64,000 nucleotides of DNA from positions 1 to 64,000 of the forward strand of contig NZ_JBMEUF010000004.1 in NCBI RefSeq assembly GCF_048820975.1. Reading direction: 5' to 3'. Under the pieces are notes generated by a model. That model was given only the letters and a program-made list of their open reading frames with translations. It was not told the DNA's origin and ran no database searches. The position numbers and the translations under genes are program-made. The DNA is from Glaciecola sp048820975. Its GTDB lineage: Bacteria > Pseudomonadota > Gammaproteobacteria > Enterobacterales > Alteromonadaceae. Positions 52,570-61,895 of this stretch are shown here, piece by piece (positions within the stretch are counted from its first letter, which is position 1; every line of letters begins with the position of its first letter).

Positions 52570-53334
52570 TTAAGATTTCCAAGATTGATTTTTAAGATAC
52601 GTTTCGTAACCATTCTCACCTGCCCAGTACACAAGCGTATTTTCAACACCGTTACTGGTTAAGGTAGCGCCTGATAATGCATCAACCGCGTACTGGTTAT
52701 CGTTACCCACGTTTTTATCAACTGAAATAGCCACTTCGCCATCTTTATACAGTTGCTTACCGTCCCACTTGGCTTGCCAAGCTGGGTTCGTCACTTCAGC
52801 ACCTAGTCCAGGTGTTTCTTTGTGTTGATAATAGATGAGTTCGCGAATAGTGTGGCCATCGTTATCTACCGCTAAAAAGCCGTACATCAAGTCCCACAGG
52901 CCGCTACCGTGAACGGGTAGAATAATACGTGATACTTCACCCGCTTCATTTTTTATATGGTAAACCGATGCAATACTTGAACGCTGTTTGAAGCCAACGT
53001 TCGACTTTTCAACAGGAACGTTAAACTCGCCAATTTTAGCAGCTTTGTACATATCAAAGTCTTCAGAAGGCTTTTCAACGTATTCGCCGGTAGCAAGTTC
53101 TACGAATTTTTCTTCAACACGAGCATCATACAAACTGGCTATTTCGTCTTGATTGCTAGCTTGGTCCAGTAGACCGGCTGCATTTAAGATGTTGGTTTTC
53201 TTATCCAACGCTGCGTTAGTCGCTTGTAAGCTTCTTAAGCCTACTGCTGCGCCTGATACAACAATTGAACATACTAAACAAACGGCAACTACGATGCCTA
53301 CGGTTTTTCCTAAGGTTTCTTTTTTAGCCGACAC
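52570..53334 (-). CDS. nqrC: Na+-NQR subunit C
   Basis: A 254-residue subunit with one N-terminal membrane helix and a periplasmic domain that carries covalently bound FMN on the Thr of DALSGATLTSNGV near residue 225. GTG 53334 is the start because GGAGG lies 7 bases upstream; the in-frame TTG at 53340 is only 1 base from it. Overlaps nqrB by 11 bases. Confidence 0.97.
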   Translation of the reverse strand: MSAKKETLGKTVGIVVAVCLVCSIVVSGAAVGLRSLQATNAALDKKTNILNAAGLLDQASNQDEIASLYDARVEEKFVELATGEYVEKPSEDFDMYKAAKIGEFNVPVEKSNVGFKQRSSIASVYHIKNEAGEVSRIILPVHGSGLWDLMYGFLAVDNDGHTIRELIYYQHKETPGLGAEVTNPAWQAKWDGKQLYKDGEVAISVDKNVGNDNQYAVDALSGATLTSNGVENTLVYWAGENGYETYLKNQSWKS

Positions 53335-54526
53335 GAGCAAGCCTCCGTTTAATATTGCTTTGCGCTACAAAGTAATCAAATAGTGGCGCCCACAAGTTAG
53401 CGAATAAAATTGCTAGCATTATTCCTTCAGGGAATGCAGGGTTTAATGCACGAACAAATACAGTCATAAAGCCAATGAACAAGCCATATGCAAACTTACC
53501 TTTGTTGGTAAACGATGCTGATACTGGGTCGGTTGCCATGAAGAACATACCAAACGCCAAGCCACCAATAACGTAATGAAAGTAGAATGGCATATTCATC
53601 ATTGCGTTGGTGTCAGAGCCTATAATATTTAGTAAGTATCCAAATCCACCGGCACCTAATAAAACACCTAGCACAATACGCCAGCTGGCAATTCGCATAT
53701 ACATTATGAATAAACCACCGAGGATAATCGCCAAGGTTGATACTTCACCGGCTGACCCAGGAATATTTCCAAGAAATGCCTGCCAGAAATGATCGTTGGT
53801 GTATTCAAGAGTGCCATTGGCTGCTTGCGTTAACCACGTTGCACCTGAATATCCATCAGCGGCAACCCATACTTGGTCACCTGAAATTTGTGCCGGATAC
53901 GCAAAGTACAAAAATGCACGTCCAGACAAGGCCGGGTTAAGGAAGTTGCGCCCTGTTCCACCGAATATCTCTTTAGCAATAACAACACCAAAGGTGATAC
54001 CTAATGCAACCTGCCATAAAGGAATAGTAGCGGGTAAAGTAAGTGCGAAAAGAACCGACGTTACAAAGAAGCCTTCGTTAATTTCGTGCTTTCTTACTGA
54101 GGCAAATATAACTTCCCAGAAACCACCTACAATAAATGTAGTGGCGTAAATAGGTAGGAAGAAACATGCACCATAGGCCATCATACCTGCCCAACCAGTG
54201 CTTACATCCATGCTACCGCCTAAGGCAGTAAATAATGCAGCTTGCCAAATATCTGGTAGCGCGCCAGCGCCTGACATAATGGCCATATGCGCTTGAGCAC
54301 CAATGTTATACATACCGTAAAACATTGCTGGGAATGTTGCCATCCACACCATTATCATGATGCGTTTTAAATCAATACTATCTTTTACGTGAGTAGAAGA
54401 CTTATTGACGGTACCCGGCGTATAAAAAATAGTGGCCGCGGCTTCGTAAAGCGCGTAATACTTTTCATACTTTCCGCCTGCTTCAAAATCAGGCTCGATT
54501 TTTTCTATAAAAGCTTTTAAGCCCAT
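53324..54526 (-). CDS. nqrB: Na+-NQR subunit B
   Basis: A 400-residue membrane subunit with about ten helices, holding riboflavin and a covalent FMN at the Thr of YSGATWLT, and contributing to Na+ transport and quinone reduction. The amphipathic N-terminal region (YYALYEAAATIFYTPGTVN) binds quinone-site inhibitors in Vibrio. GGAGGG precedes the ATG. Nqr B is related to RnfD, but the adjacent NqrA settles the type. Confidence 0.98.
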   Translation of the reverse strand: MGLKAFIEKIEPDFEAGGKYEKYYALYEAAATIFYTPGTVNKSSTHVKDSIDLKRIMIMVWMATFPAMFYGMYNIGAQAHMAIMSGAGALPDIWQAALFTALGGSMDVSTGWAGMMAYGACFFLPIYATTFIVGGFWEVIFASVRKHEINEGFFVTSVLFALTLPATIPLWQVALGITFGVVIAKEIFGGTGRNFLNPALSGRAFLYFAYPAQISGDQVWVAADGYSGATWLTQAANGTLEYTNDHFWQAFLGNIPGSAGEVSTLAIILGGLFIMYMRIASWRIVLGVLLGAGGFGYLLNIIGSDTNAMMNMPFYFHYVIGGLAFGMFFMATDPVSASFTNKGKFAYGLFIGFMTVFVRALNPAFPEGIMLAILFANLWAPLFDYFVAQSNIKRRLARVG

Positions 54527-54528
54527 GG

Positions 54529-55869
54529 TTAACCCTCCGACTCAATAGTGGTTAATACGTCACGTAAAACTTGGCCGTAATCGTATTTACCTGGACATAC
54601 ATAAGTACACAATGCCAAATCTTCTTCATCTAATTCCAATGCACCTAAAGTTTGCGCGCCATCAGAGTCACCCGACAATAAATCGCGAAGTAACAAGGTA
54701 GGAATAATATCAAGCGGCATTACACGCTCATAGTTACCAATTGGCACCATTGAACGGTTAGAACCATTGGTGGTAGAGGTCATATTGAAAAGCTTTTTAG
54801 GGCTTAAATGTCCTAAATAGGCACGAGTTACTGAGTGCTTATCACTTCCTGGCGTAATCCAACCAAGGAATTTTTTCTCAGTATCTTCTTCAATAATTGA
54901 AACTTGTACATGGAAGCGCCCTAAATAAGCGTGTGGACCATTCGCCTTCACACCATTTAACACTGAACCTGAAATGATTCTAACAGGCGTATCTGCATAT
55001 TGGCCTTTCACTAGCTCATTAGTGCTAGCGCCAATTTGCGTACGAACAATTTGTGGTTGTTTAGCAGCTGGTCCAGCAATAGAAACTACGCGAGATACGT
55101 CTAATTCACCCGAAGTAACCGTTGCACCAATCGCAATAACGTCTTGGTAGTTTAGCTGCCAAACTGTTTTGCCTGGGCCCACTGCATCAAGATGATGAAT
55201 ATGGGTGCCGGCTAAACCTGCAGGGTGCGGTCCAGCAAACTCGTGAACTTCAGCTTGGCTAGCAGAAGCTTTTACATTTGCGCCACTGGCTTTACAAACG
55301 TAAATCTTACCTTCTGTTAAACGAGCTAAAACTTCTAAGCCACTCTCAAAGTCAGCGCTACGCTCTGCAATCACTAACTGTGGGTCAACCGCAAGAGGGT
55401 TGGTGTCCATTGCTGTGACAAAAATAGATTTTGGCGCGCTACCAATGGCAGGAGCCTTACTGAAAGGACGCGTACGAATTGCTGTCCATAAACCAGTTTC
55501 AACTAACAAATCAACAAGTTGTTGACGGTCAGTAGAAGCAATAGCCGATGCAGACACTTTCGTAAATTCAATTGAATCATCACCCTTAATACCAACAACT
55601 ACCGACTGCAAAACACGTTTTGCACCACGGTTAACTTCTAGTATTTCGCCTGATGCAGGAGAGACATATTTAACCCCAGGGTTCTTTTTGTCTTCAAACA
55701 ACAATTGACCTTTCTTTACGACATCACCCACTTGAACGTGCATGGTAGGTCGCATTCCAACATACTCTTCCCCTAAAATAGCCACTTTACTCACAGTTAC
55801 GGTAGAACCGATCTGCTGTTGTGGGGCTCCTTTAATAGGAAGGTCTAAGCCTTTTTTGATTTTAATCAT
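54529..55869 (-). CDS. nqrA: Na+-NQR subunit A
   Basis: A 446-residue peripheral subunit of the cytoplasmic side, with RnfC-like barrel-sandwich features (MIKIKKGLDLPIKGAPQQQI start; PHPAGLAGTHIHHLD; the C-terminal CTYVCPGKYDYG). The length equals the Vibrio protein. ATG 55869 is used; an in-frame TTG two codons upstream is ignored. First gene of the six-gene operon, 74 bases or so after the predicted promoter. Confidence 0.98.
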   Translation of the reverse strand: MIKIKKGLDLPIKGAPQQQIGSTVTVSKVAILGEEYVGMRPTMHVQVGDVVKKGQLLFEDKKNPGVKYVSPASGEILEVNRGAKRVLQSVVVGIKGDDSIEFTKVSASAIASTDRQQLVDLLVETGLWTAIRTRPFSKAPAIGSAPKSIFVTAMDTNPLAVDPQLVIAERSADFESGLEVLARLTEGKIYVCKASGANVKASASQAEVHEFAGPHPAGLAGTHIHHLDAVGPGKTVWQLNYQDVIAIGATVTSGELDVSRVVSIAGPAAKQPQIVRTQIGASTNELVKGQYADTPVRIISGSVLNGVKANGPHAYLGRFHVQVSIIEEDTEKKFLGWITPGSDKHSVTRAYLGHLSPKKLFNMTSTTNGSNRSMVPIGNYERVMPLDIIPTLLLRDLLSGDSDGAQTLGALELDEEDLALCTYVCPGKYDYGQVLRDVLTTIESEG

Positions 55870-55950
55870 ATGCAATTAGCTACTCTCAAATAGTTACCAA
55901 TTTAAATTAGCCTGGATCAAGCTAGTTTAAATTAGCGCCTATTCCATTAG

Positions 55951-55979
55951 GTATTAAATTTAACACATACGTATTTCAA
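55951..55979 (-). promoter_or_regulatory. Sigma-70 promoter of nqrABCDEF
   Basis: On the minus strand TTGAAA (55974-55979) and TAATAC (55951-55956) are separated by 17 bases, giving a leader of about 75 bases before nqrA. Confidence 0.6.
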
Positions 55980-56156
55980 GTTCAGGTAAGAACCTGTACT
56001 ACAACGTAATAGCGCATTATTTTTATGTTTATGTGTGCAGTGTTTCTACAAAATCACAAACCAGTATTGCGTAAAAAGACATCTACAGCTGATTTGTGGC
56101 GCGATTTTAGCATTATCTAGGTACAAAAGGCTATGATAATTATACCAAAAGCGTAA

Positions 56157-56195
56157 TTGGGTGATGAATAATGTTTACACTTTAACATCACCCAA
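56157..56195. terminator. Hairpin downstream of fabV
   Basis: TTGGGTGATG and CATCACCCAA form a perfect 10-bp stem with a 19-base loop that can pair further (ATGTT/AACAT). It lies 22 bases after the fabV stop; no T tract follows on the minus strand, so termination efficiency is uncertain. Confidence 0.5.
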
Positions 56196-56216
56196 GGCCA
56201 AAATAGTTTTGTAAAC

Positions 56217-57398
56217 CTAGTCCCAGCTTGCTAATGGGCTAACATCGGCTTCGTAGTCAACGCCCTTTAATTCAAAACCGAATAGGTTTAGAAATTCTGT
56301 GTTGTAGCCTTTGTAATCACTTAGCTCATGGAAATTATCCTGCGTCACTTTATCCCACAAAACTTTAATTTTTGCTTGTGTTGCATCATTGGTTTCCTTC
56401 CCATCCATACGATAACGGTTATTATCATCATATATTGGCTGGTTCCCGTATAAACATTGAGAAAACAAACCAACAATCTGCTCAATACAACCCTCATGGG
56501 TACCTTCATCTTTCATCACTTTGTAAATTAACGAAATATATAAAGGCATAACAGGAATTGCACTGCTAGCTTGTGTTACTAATGCTTTAAGTGATGACAC
56601 ATTGGCTTGCACAGATTTATCAGATAACTTTGACATGATTGCTTGAGCTGCACGATCCAAATCTTCTTTCGCCAAGCCAATAGTTGCTTGACCATATATA
56701 GGCCAAGTAAGCTCTTTGCCTATATATGTATAGGCTGTAGTCTTACAATCATCGCTTAATACGCCGGCTTCACCAAGCTGAACCATCCATCTTTCCCAGT
56801 CTTCACCGCCCATTACTTTCACAGTATGGTCAATTTCTTCTTGAGTAGCCGGCTCTAATGACACATCGTGAATAAGATCTTTGTCAGTATCATAGGTTTT
56901 GGTTGTGTAGGCTTTACCAACTGGCTTAAGTGTTGATTTAAATGTTTCGCCAGAATCAGGATCGGTTCGGCGAGGCGACGCTAGGCTATAAATCACTAAA
57001 TCTACTTTGCCAAGCTTGTCTTTAATTTTTTCTATTGTACTTGCTTTAATTTCATCTGAGAAAGCATCGCCGTTAAGAGTTTCTGCATAGAGGCCATTTG
57101 CGCGGGCAGCTTGGTGAAATGATGCGGTGTTGTACCATCCAGCAGTGCCTGTTTTACGCTCTGATGGCTGCTTTTCAAAACAAACACCTAAAGTGTTCGC
57201 TCCATATCCGAAAGCAGAAGTAATACGAGACGCTAAACCATAACCCGTTGAACACCCTATCACTAGTACGTTTTTCGGACCTTCTTGTGGCCAATCTTGC
57301 GACTTAACGTAATCAATCTGATTGGAAACACTTTGCGCACATCCGTGAGGGTGGGCATTGGTACATATAAATCCACGTACTTTTGGCTTAATAACCAT
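56217..57398 (-). CDS. fabV: Enoyl-ACP / trans-2-enoyl-CoA reductase FabV
   Basis: FabV performs the last, NADH-dependent reduction in fatty acid elongation and is naturally tolerant of triclosan. The 393-residue protein opens IKPKVRGFICTNAHPHGC, has the dinucleotide motif VIGCSTGYGLASRI, LVIYSLASPRRTDP and the Y-x8-K pair in YTYIGKELTWPIYGQATIGL. AGGAG precedes the ATG. No fabI is seen in this window. Confidence 0.96.
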   Translation of the reverse strand: MVIKPKVRGFICTNAHPHGCAQSVSNQIDYVKSQDWPQEGPKNVLVIGCSTGYGLASRITSAFGYGANTLGVCFEKQPSERKTGTAGWYNTASFHQAARANGLYAETLNGDAFSDEIKASTIEKIKDKLGKVDLVIYSLASPRRTDPDSGETFKSTLKPVGKAYTTKTYDTDKDLIHDVSLEPATQEEIDHTVKVMGGEDWERWMVQLGEAGVLSDDCKTTAYTYIGKELTWPIYGQATIGLAKEDLDRAAQAIMSKLSDKSVQANVSSLKALVTQASSAIPVMPLYISLIYKVMKDEGTHEGCIEQIVGLFSQCLYGNQPIYDDNNRYRMDGKETNDATQAKIKVLWDKVTQDNFHELSDYKGYNTEFLNLFGFELKGVDYEADVSPLASWD

Positions 57399-57490
57399 TA
57401 AAAAAACTCCTAAAAACGTTTTAAATCCATCAAGATAGCGCGCATTGTAATCAAACTAGCACAATTAACAAATCTGTCCAGATACAAAGA

Positions 57491-57775
57491 CTAATTTCGA
57501 GTAGCTAACTTATCAGCCTTGCGGTTTTTGATCTTGATACTCAATATGGTGGCAGCAAATAGTAAAGTAATTGCGTTCGCTAAGGTAATTGGCATGTCGT
57601 TTTTTGCTATACCGTATGCGAGCCATAGTGCCACGCCGCAAACAAATGCCACGTACATTGATAATGAAAGTGCTCGAGTGTCATTGGTCTTAATGACTTT
57701 AATGACCTGAGGCAAAAATGATATTGTGGTTAAAATAGCAGCAAATAAACCAATTGAATCGACAATGTTAAACAT
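57491..57775 (-). CDS. SemiSWEET-type sugar transporter
   Basis: A 94-residue protein with three membrane helices and the PQ motif in ISFLPQVIKVIKTNDTRALS, the length and layout of bacterial SemiSWEETs, which dimerise to move sugars passively. AAGAAGG precedes the ATG. Substrate is not determinable here. Confidence 0.9.
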   Translation of the reverse strand: MFNIVDSIGLFAAILTTISFLPQVIKVIKTNDTRALSLSMYVAFVCGVALWLAYGIAKNDMPITLANAITLLFAATILSIKIKNRKADKLATRN

Positions 57776-57863
57776 GTTTACCTTCTTAATACTGCTAATG
57801 CAAACAAGCCCGCGCCAATTTTGACGCTAAGGCTTGAATAATATAGATATAGCGTAGCGAACC

Positions 57864-58484
57864 TTACGCTAGTATATCAAGTAACTCTACGTCAAACACT
57901 AATGTACTGAATGGACCAATAGCAGCGCCTGCACCTTGCTCGCCGTACGCTAGGTCATGTGGAACATGAATGCGCCATTTATCGCCAACAACCATTAGTT
58001 GTAAAGCTTCTGTCCAGCCTTTGATTACGCCATTGACTGGGAACTCTGCAGGTTGACCGCGCTCATAGCTGCTATCAAATACTGTGCCGTCAATAAGCGT
58101 ACCGTGATAGTGAACACGCACTGTAGAAGCTGCAGTAGGTTTGTCGCCTTCACCTTTATTAATCACTTCGTATTGAAGGCCGCTCTCGGTTACGCTAACT
58201 TCATCACGCTGAGCATTCTTTTCTAGGTAATCAGTACCTTCTTGTACTTTCCCTGCAAATTGCTCTTGCTTAGCCGCTTGCATACGCTCATGGATTTCGT
58301 TAAAAGCAGCACGCAAATCATCATCGCTTACAGCTGATGCTTCTTGACTAAAGCCGTGTTGAAGGCCTGCTTTTACCACTTCAATATCTAAGCCCTCAAA
58401 AGGGTTAGACGCAAGCTGGCCGCCCATTTGATAACCAATACCGTAACTTGCTTGTTGCTCTACGCTAGTGTATTTATCTGACAC
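57864..58484 (-). CDS. fklB: FKBP-type peptidyl-prolyl isomerase FklB
   Basis: A 206-residue FKBP with N-terminal dimerisation helices (EQQASYGIGYQMGGQL) and C-terminal FKBP domain (VRVHYHGTLIDGTVFDSSYE, FPVNGVIKGWTEAL, LAYGEQGAG, FDVELLDI). Same length as E. coli FklB. The start is GTG, 5 bases after AGGAGA...; the ATG two bases earlier is out of frame. No signal peptide, so cytoplasmic. Confidence 0.95.
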   Translation of the reverse strand: MSDKYTSVEQQASYGIGYQMGGQLASNPFEGLDIEVVKAGLQHGFSQEASAVSDDDLRAAFNEIHERMQAAKQEQFAGKVQEGTDYLEKNAQRDEVSVTESGLQYEVINKGEGDKPTAASTVRVHYHGTLIDGTVFDSSYERGQPAEFPVNGVIKGWTEALQLMVVGDKWRIHVPHDLAYGEQGAGAAIGPFSTLVFDVELLDILA

Positions 58485-58771
58485 ATTGTCTCCTAATTAA
58501 AATAGTGATCACAGTAAAAACGGCAGTGTATCACACCCCAACACGCATCTAAACGATGCACAGGGGAAACTTTGGAGAATCGCTTATTGAATAAACAGAT
58601 TGCACAATTAGCTGCATAAAAACCGCTGGTAGATATACTCATACGTGGTAACTTATATAGTTTGAATGTTAGACAAAGTGGTTTAACATATTTATCTTTA
58701 TCTAGCCTAGCGTATTCACGCTGCAGCTAACATATTGTTTTCCTCACATATTAATCAGGAGTTTTCAACGC

Positions 58772-61390
58772 ATGAAACAAGCCTTAACAGACCAACTTAA
58801 AGAAACGGTAAAATATTTAGGCGCAACCTTAGGGGAAGCAATCAAAGACGAATTAGGTGAAGACTGGCTAGCGCGCATCGAGAAAATACGCCATGATGGA
58901 CGCCACTCTTCTAAAGGAGAGTTAGATAGCACTGAAGCTTTAGCTAGCCAATTGGCTGAGCTTGATAATGCCTCGCTACTTACTATTGCTAGAGCCTTTG
59001 CGCAATTTTTAAACCTTGCCAATATAGCAGAACAAGAATTTACGATCGCAAATGACACGGGCACATCAGTTGAAGAGCTTTTCGACACGGTAAATAAAAG
59101 TATTGGCGTAAATGCCAACAAAGAAGATGTGCTTAGTGCCATTAAAAATCTAAAATTAGATATGGTATTAACTGCGCACCCTACCGAAGTGACCCGTCGC
59201 ACCAATATTCACAAACATCGTCAACTTGCCAATCAATTGCAAAAATTGCATAAGAGCCAGCTTAGTGATGTAGAAAAAAGACGCGCCAAGCAACGTATTG
59301 CAGATCTTATTAGCCAGGCTTGGCACACTGAAGAAATTCGATCAGTCAGACCAACTCCGGTAGATGAAGCAAGATGGGGATTCTCGGTAATTGAAAATTC
59401 ATTATGGGAAGCCATCCCAGACTTTTTGCGCGATTTAGATGATTACTTACAGGTTAACTATGATGAATCTTTAGCATTAGACGCAAGACCAGTTCAGTTT
59501 AGTTCTTGGATGGGTGGTGACCGTGATGGCAACCCATTTGTTACCTCAAGTGTCACTCAAGAAGTATTATTACGAGCACGCCGCCGCTCAGCGAAGCTGT
59601 TTTTGAGCGATTTAAACCAGCTTTATACTGAACTTTCGATGAATGATTGCAATGACGTAGTGCGCGCACAAGTAGGTGATGTCAAAGAACCTTACAGAGC
59701 ATTACTTAAGCCTTTAATTGCCAAACTACAGCTTACCCGAGAAGGCAGAGCACCTGTTGACCAATGGTTGTCAACCAACGATGAGTTACAAAAACCACTG
59801 CTAGATTGTTATCAGTCACTACTTGATTGCGGGATGGAAGTAATTGCCAATGGTGAATTACTAGATACCGTGCGCCGTTCATATTGTTTTGGCATGCATC
59901 TTCTTAAATTAGACGTTCGCCAAGATTCACAGCGCCACGCCGATGTGTTCTCAGAGTTAAGCCAGTATTTCGAAATGGGTGATTATAACGAGTGGAGTGA
60001 AGCCGACAAGCAAGCTTTCCTACTTAAAGAGCTCAGTTCTAAGCGCCCACTAATCCCTAGTAATTGGTCTCCCTCAGAGGATGTTCAAGAAGTACTAGAT
60101 ACCTGTAAAGTGATTGCCCAAAACGGCAAAGATGGCTTTGGCATTTACATTATTTCGATGGCGAGTGAAGCTTCGGATGTACTTGCGGTGCAGTTGCTGT
60201 TGCAAGAGTGTGGTGTAACGTGGCCAATGCCAGTAGCGCCTTTATTTGAAACCTTGGACGACTTGAACAATTCTCCGCAAGTTATGGAGAAATTACTAAA
60301 TATTGATTGGTATAAAGAGTATGTAAATGGCCAACAATACGTAATGATTGGTTATTCAGATTCGGCCAAAGATGCTGGCTCCTTAGCCGCTGGTTGGGCG
60401 CAATATAGCGCACAAGAAGCATTAGTAAATATTGCTGAAGACCACAAATTAAAACTGACCTTATTCCATGGACGCGGCGGTACAATTGGCCGTGGTGGTT
60501 TACCAGCAAAAGCAGCCATTCACTCGCAACCGCCAGGCTCATTAGATGGTGGATTCCGAGTGACCGAGCAAGGGGAAACTATTCGATATAAATTTGGTAT
60601 GCCCCAACTCGCTAAACGCAGCTTAGCGTTATATGCATCAGCCGTGGTTGAAGCCGTAATGTTACCGCCCCCGGCACCGAAACAAGCATGGCGAGACATT
60701 ATTGAAGAAATGGCTAACAAAGGCCGCGATAATTACCGTCATACGGTTCGTCATGATCCTGAATTTGTGCCCTACTTTAGAGTGGCAACTCCCGAGCAAG
60801 AGTTAGGAAAACTCCCCTTAGGTAGTCGCCCTGCTAAAAGAAATCCTAAAGGAGGCATTGAAAGCCTTCGAGCCATTCCGTGGATATTTGCGTGGGCGCA
60901 AACTCGCCTTGTATTGCCGTCATGGTTAGGTGTAATGAAAGCCGTGGATGAGGTAAACGTTGGTGAAAATCAAGCCATAGTCCAAGAAATGATTGAAAAC
61001 TGGCCGTTCTTCGCCTCACGAATTTCCATGCTTGATATGGTATTCCAAAAAGCAGATCCTAAAGTAAGTGAAGCTTACGATAAGCGACTAGTTCCTGACA
61101 ATTTAACGCACTTTGGTGCGGCTTTACGGGCAGAACTCACCCAATCAATGCAAAGTTTGCTAAATATAACCGGCCACGAGCATATGATGGAAGATGATCC
61201 TGGTGCCCGAAATAATATGCAAATACGCGCTGGGTATTTGCAGCCCTTACACTACTTACAAATTGAATTGCTTGACCGTATTCGTAAGGCAGAAAAATCT
61301 GACTACAAAGATGACAACAAAGAAGAGCTTGAAAGAGCGATGATGGTTGCCATTACGGGCATTGCCGTAGGCATGAGAAATACAGGCTAA
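58772..61390 (+). CDS. ppc: Phosphoenolpyruvate carboxylase
   Basis: Ppc adds bicarbonate to phosphoenolpyruvate to replenish oxaloacetate. The 872-residue protein has VLTAHPTEVTRRTN with the catalytic His, WMGGDRDGNPFV, YSDSAKDAGSLAAG, FHGRGGTIGRGG with catalytic Arg and Gly loop, and the invariant C-terminus GMRNTG that binds the aspartate inhibitor region. AGGAG precedes the ATG. Immediately followed by the SpoU-type methyltransferase gene. Confidence 0.97.
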   Translation: MKQALTDQLKETVKYLGATLGEAIKDELGEDWLARIEKIRHDGRHSSKGELDSTEALASQLAELDNASLLTIARAFAQFLNLANIAEQEFTIANDTGTSVEELFDTVNKSIGVNANKEDVLSAIKNLKLDMVLTAHPTEVTRRTNIHKHRQLANQLQKLHKSQLSDVEKRRAKQRIADLISQAWHTEEIRSVRPTPVDEARWGFSVIENSLWEAIPDFLRDLDDYLQVNYDESLALDARPVQFSSWMGGDRDGNPFVTSSVTQEVLLRARRRSAKLFLSDLNQLYTELSMNDCNDVVRAQVGDVKEPYRALLKPLIAKLQLTREGRAPVDQWLSTNDELQKPLLDCYQSLLDCGMEVIANGELLDTVRRSYCFGMHLLKLDVRQDSQRHADVFSELSQYFEMGDYNEWSEADKQAFLLKELSSKRPLIPSNWSPSEDVQEVLDTCKVIAQNGKDGFGIYIISMASEASDVLAVQLLLQECGVTWPMPVAPLFETLDDLNNSPQVMEKLLNIDWYKEYVNGQQYVMIGYSDSAKDAGSLAAGWAQYSAQEALVNIAEDHKLKLTLFHGRGGTIGRGGLPAKAAIHSQPPGSLDGGFRVTEQGETIRYKFGMPQLAKRSLALYASAVVEAVMLPPPAPKQAWRDIIEEMANKGRDNYRHTVRHDPEFVPYFRVATPEQELGKLPLGSRPAKRNPKGGIESLRAIPWIFAWAQTRLVLPSWLGVMKAVDEVNVGENQAIVQEMIENWPFFASRISMLDMVFQKADPKVSEAYDKRLVPDNLTHFGAALRAELTQSMQSLLNITGHEHMMEDDPGARNNMQIRAGYLQPLHYLQIELLDRIRKAEKSDYKDDNKEELERAMMVAITGIAVGMRNTG

Positions 61391-61391
61391 T

Positions 61392-61892
61392 ATGGCATTA
61401 CAACAAGTCAATATTGGACTAATTAACCCTAAGTCAGCTAGCAACGTTGCCGTTATTTTGCGCGCGGCTGGCTGCTTTGGGGTCGCGTCCATTTTATACA
61501 CCGGCCAACGCTACACCCATGCAAAAGCCTTTCATGAAGACACCAAGAAATTTCATCAAAGCTTACCTAGCATTGCCGTAGATGATTTAATAAAAGACGC
61601 GCCTTTGGGGGCAAGAAAAATTGCGATTGAACTGGTGGAAGGTGCCACCGCTTTGCCGGAGTTTAAACATCCTGAGAATGCATTTTACATATTTGGCCCT
61701 GAAGACGGCTCTATTCCGCAGGCTGTTTTAGACCAATGTGATGACGTGGTTTATATTCCTACTCGTTCAAGTATGAATTTAGCGGTAACCGCTAATGTGG
61801 TGCTGTATGACCGCTTGGCTAAATCAGATTACGAACGCGGTGATGAACTCATTAAGCAAAGCCGTGATAAAAATAACAATACGCGCGTTTAA
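61392..61892 (+). CDS. SpoU/TrmH-family RNA 2'-O-methyltransferase
   Basis: A 166-residue knotted SPOUT methyltransferase. Motif 1 is NPKSASNVAVILRAAGCFG near residues 13-31, motif 2 YIFGPEDGSIPQAVL, motif 3 VYIPTRSSMNLAVTANVVLYD with the SAM-binding knot and RNA-binding Asn. It lacks an N-terminal RNA-binding extension. TrmL-like target (wobble 2'-O-methylation) is possible but not shown; the N-terminal region differs from TrmL. Starts one base after the ppc stop. Confidence 0.88.
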   Translation: MALQQVNIGLINPKSASNVAVILRAAGCFGVASILYTGQRYTHAKAFHEDTKKFHQSLPSIAVDDLIKDAPLGARKIAIELVEGATALPEFKHPENAFYIFGPEDGSIPQAVLDQCDDVVYIPTRSSMNLAVTANVVLYDRLAKSDYERGDELIKQSRDKNNNTRV

Positions 61893-61895
61893 ATT

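Larger units (their letters stand above)
55870..56216. other. Intergenic region upstream of the nqr operon
   Basis: This roughly 345-base space between fabV and nqrA contains a hairpin near the fabV end and a sigma-70 promoter for nqrA. No ORF with a ribosome binding site and no RNA gene was recognised. Confidence 0.6.

Noticed and set aside
57851..57870. Hairpin AGCGTA/TACGCT at the end of fklB as a terminator
   Set aside because: Stem of only 6 pairs and no T tract on the minus strand.
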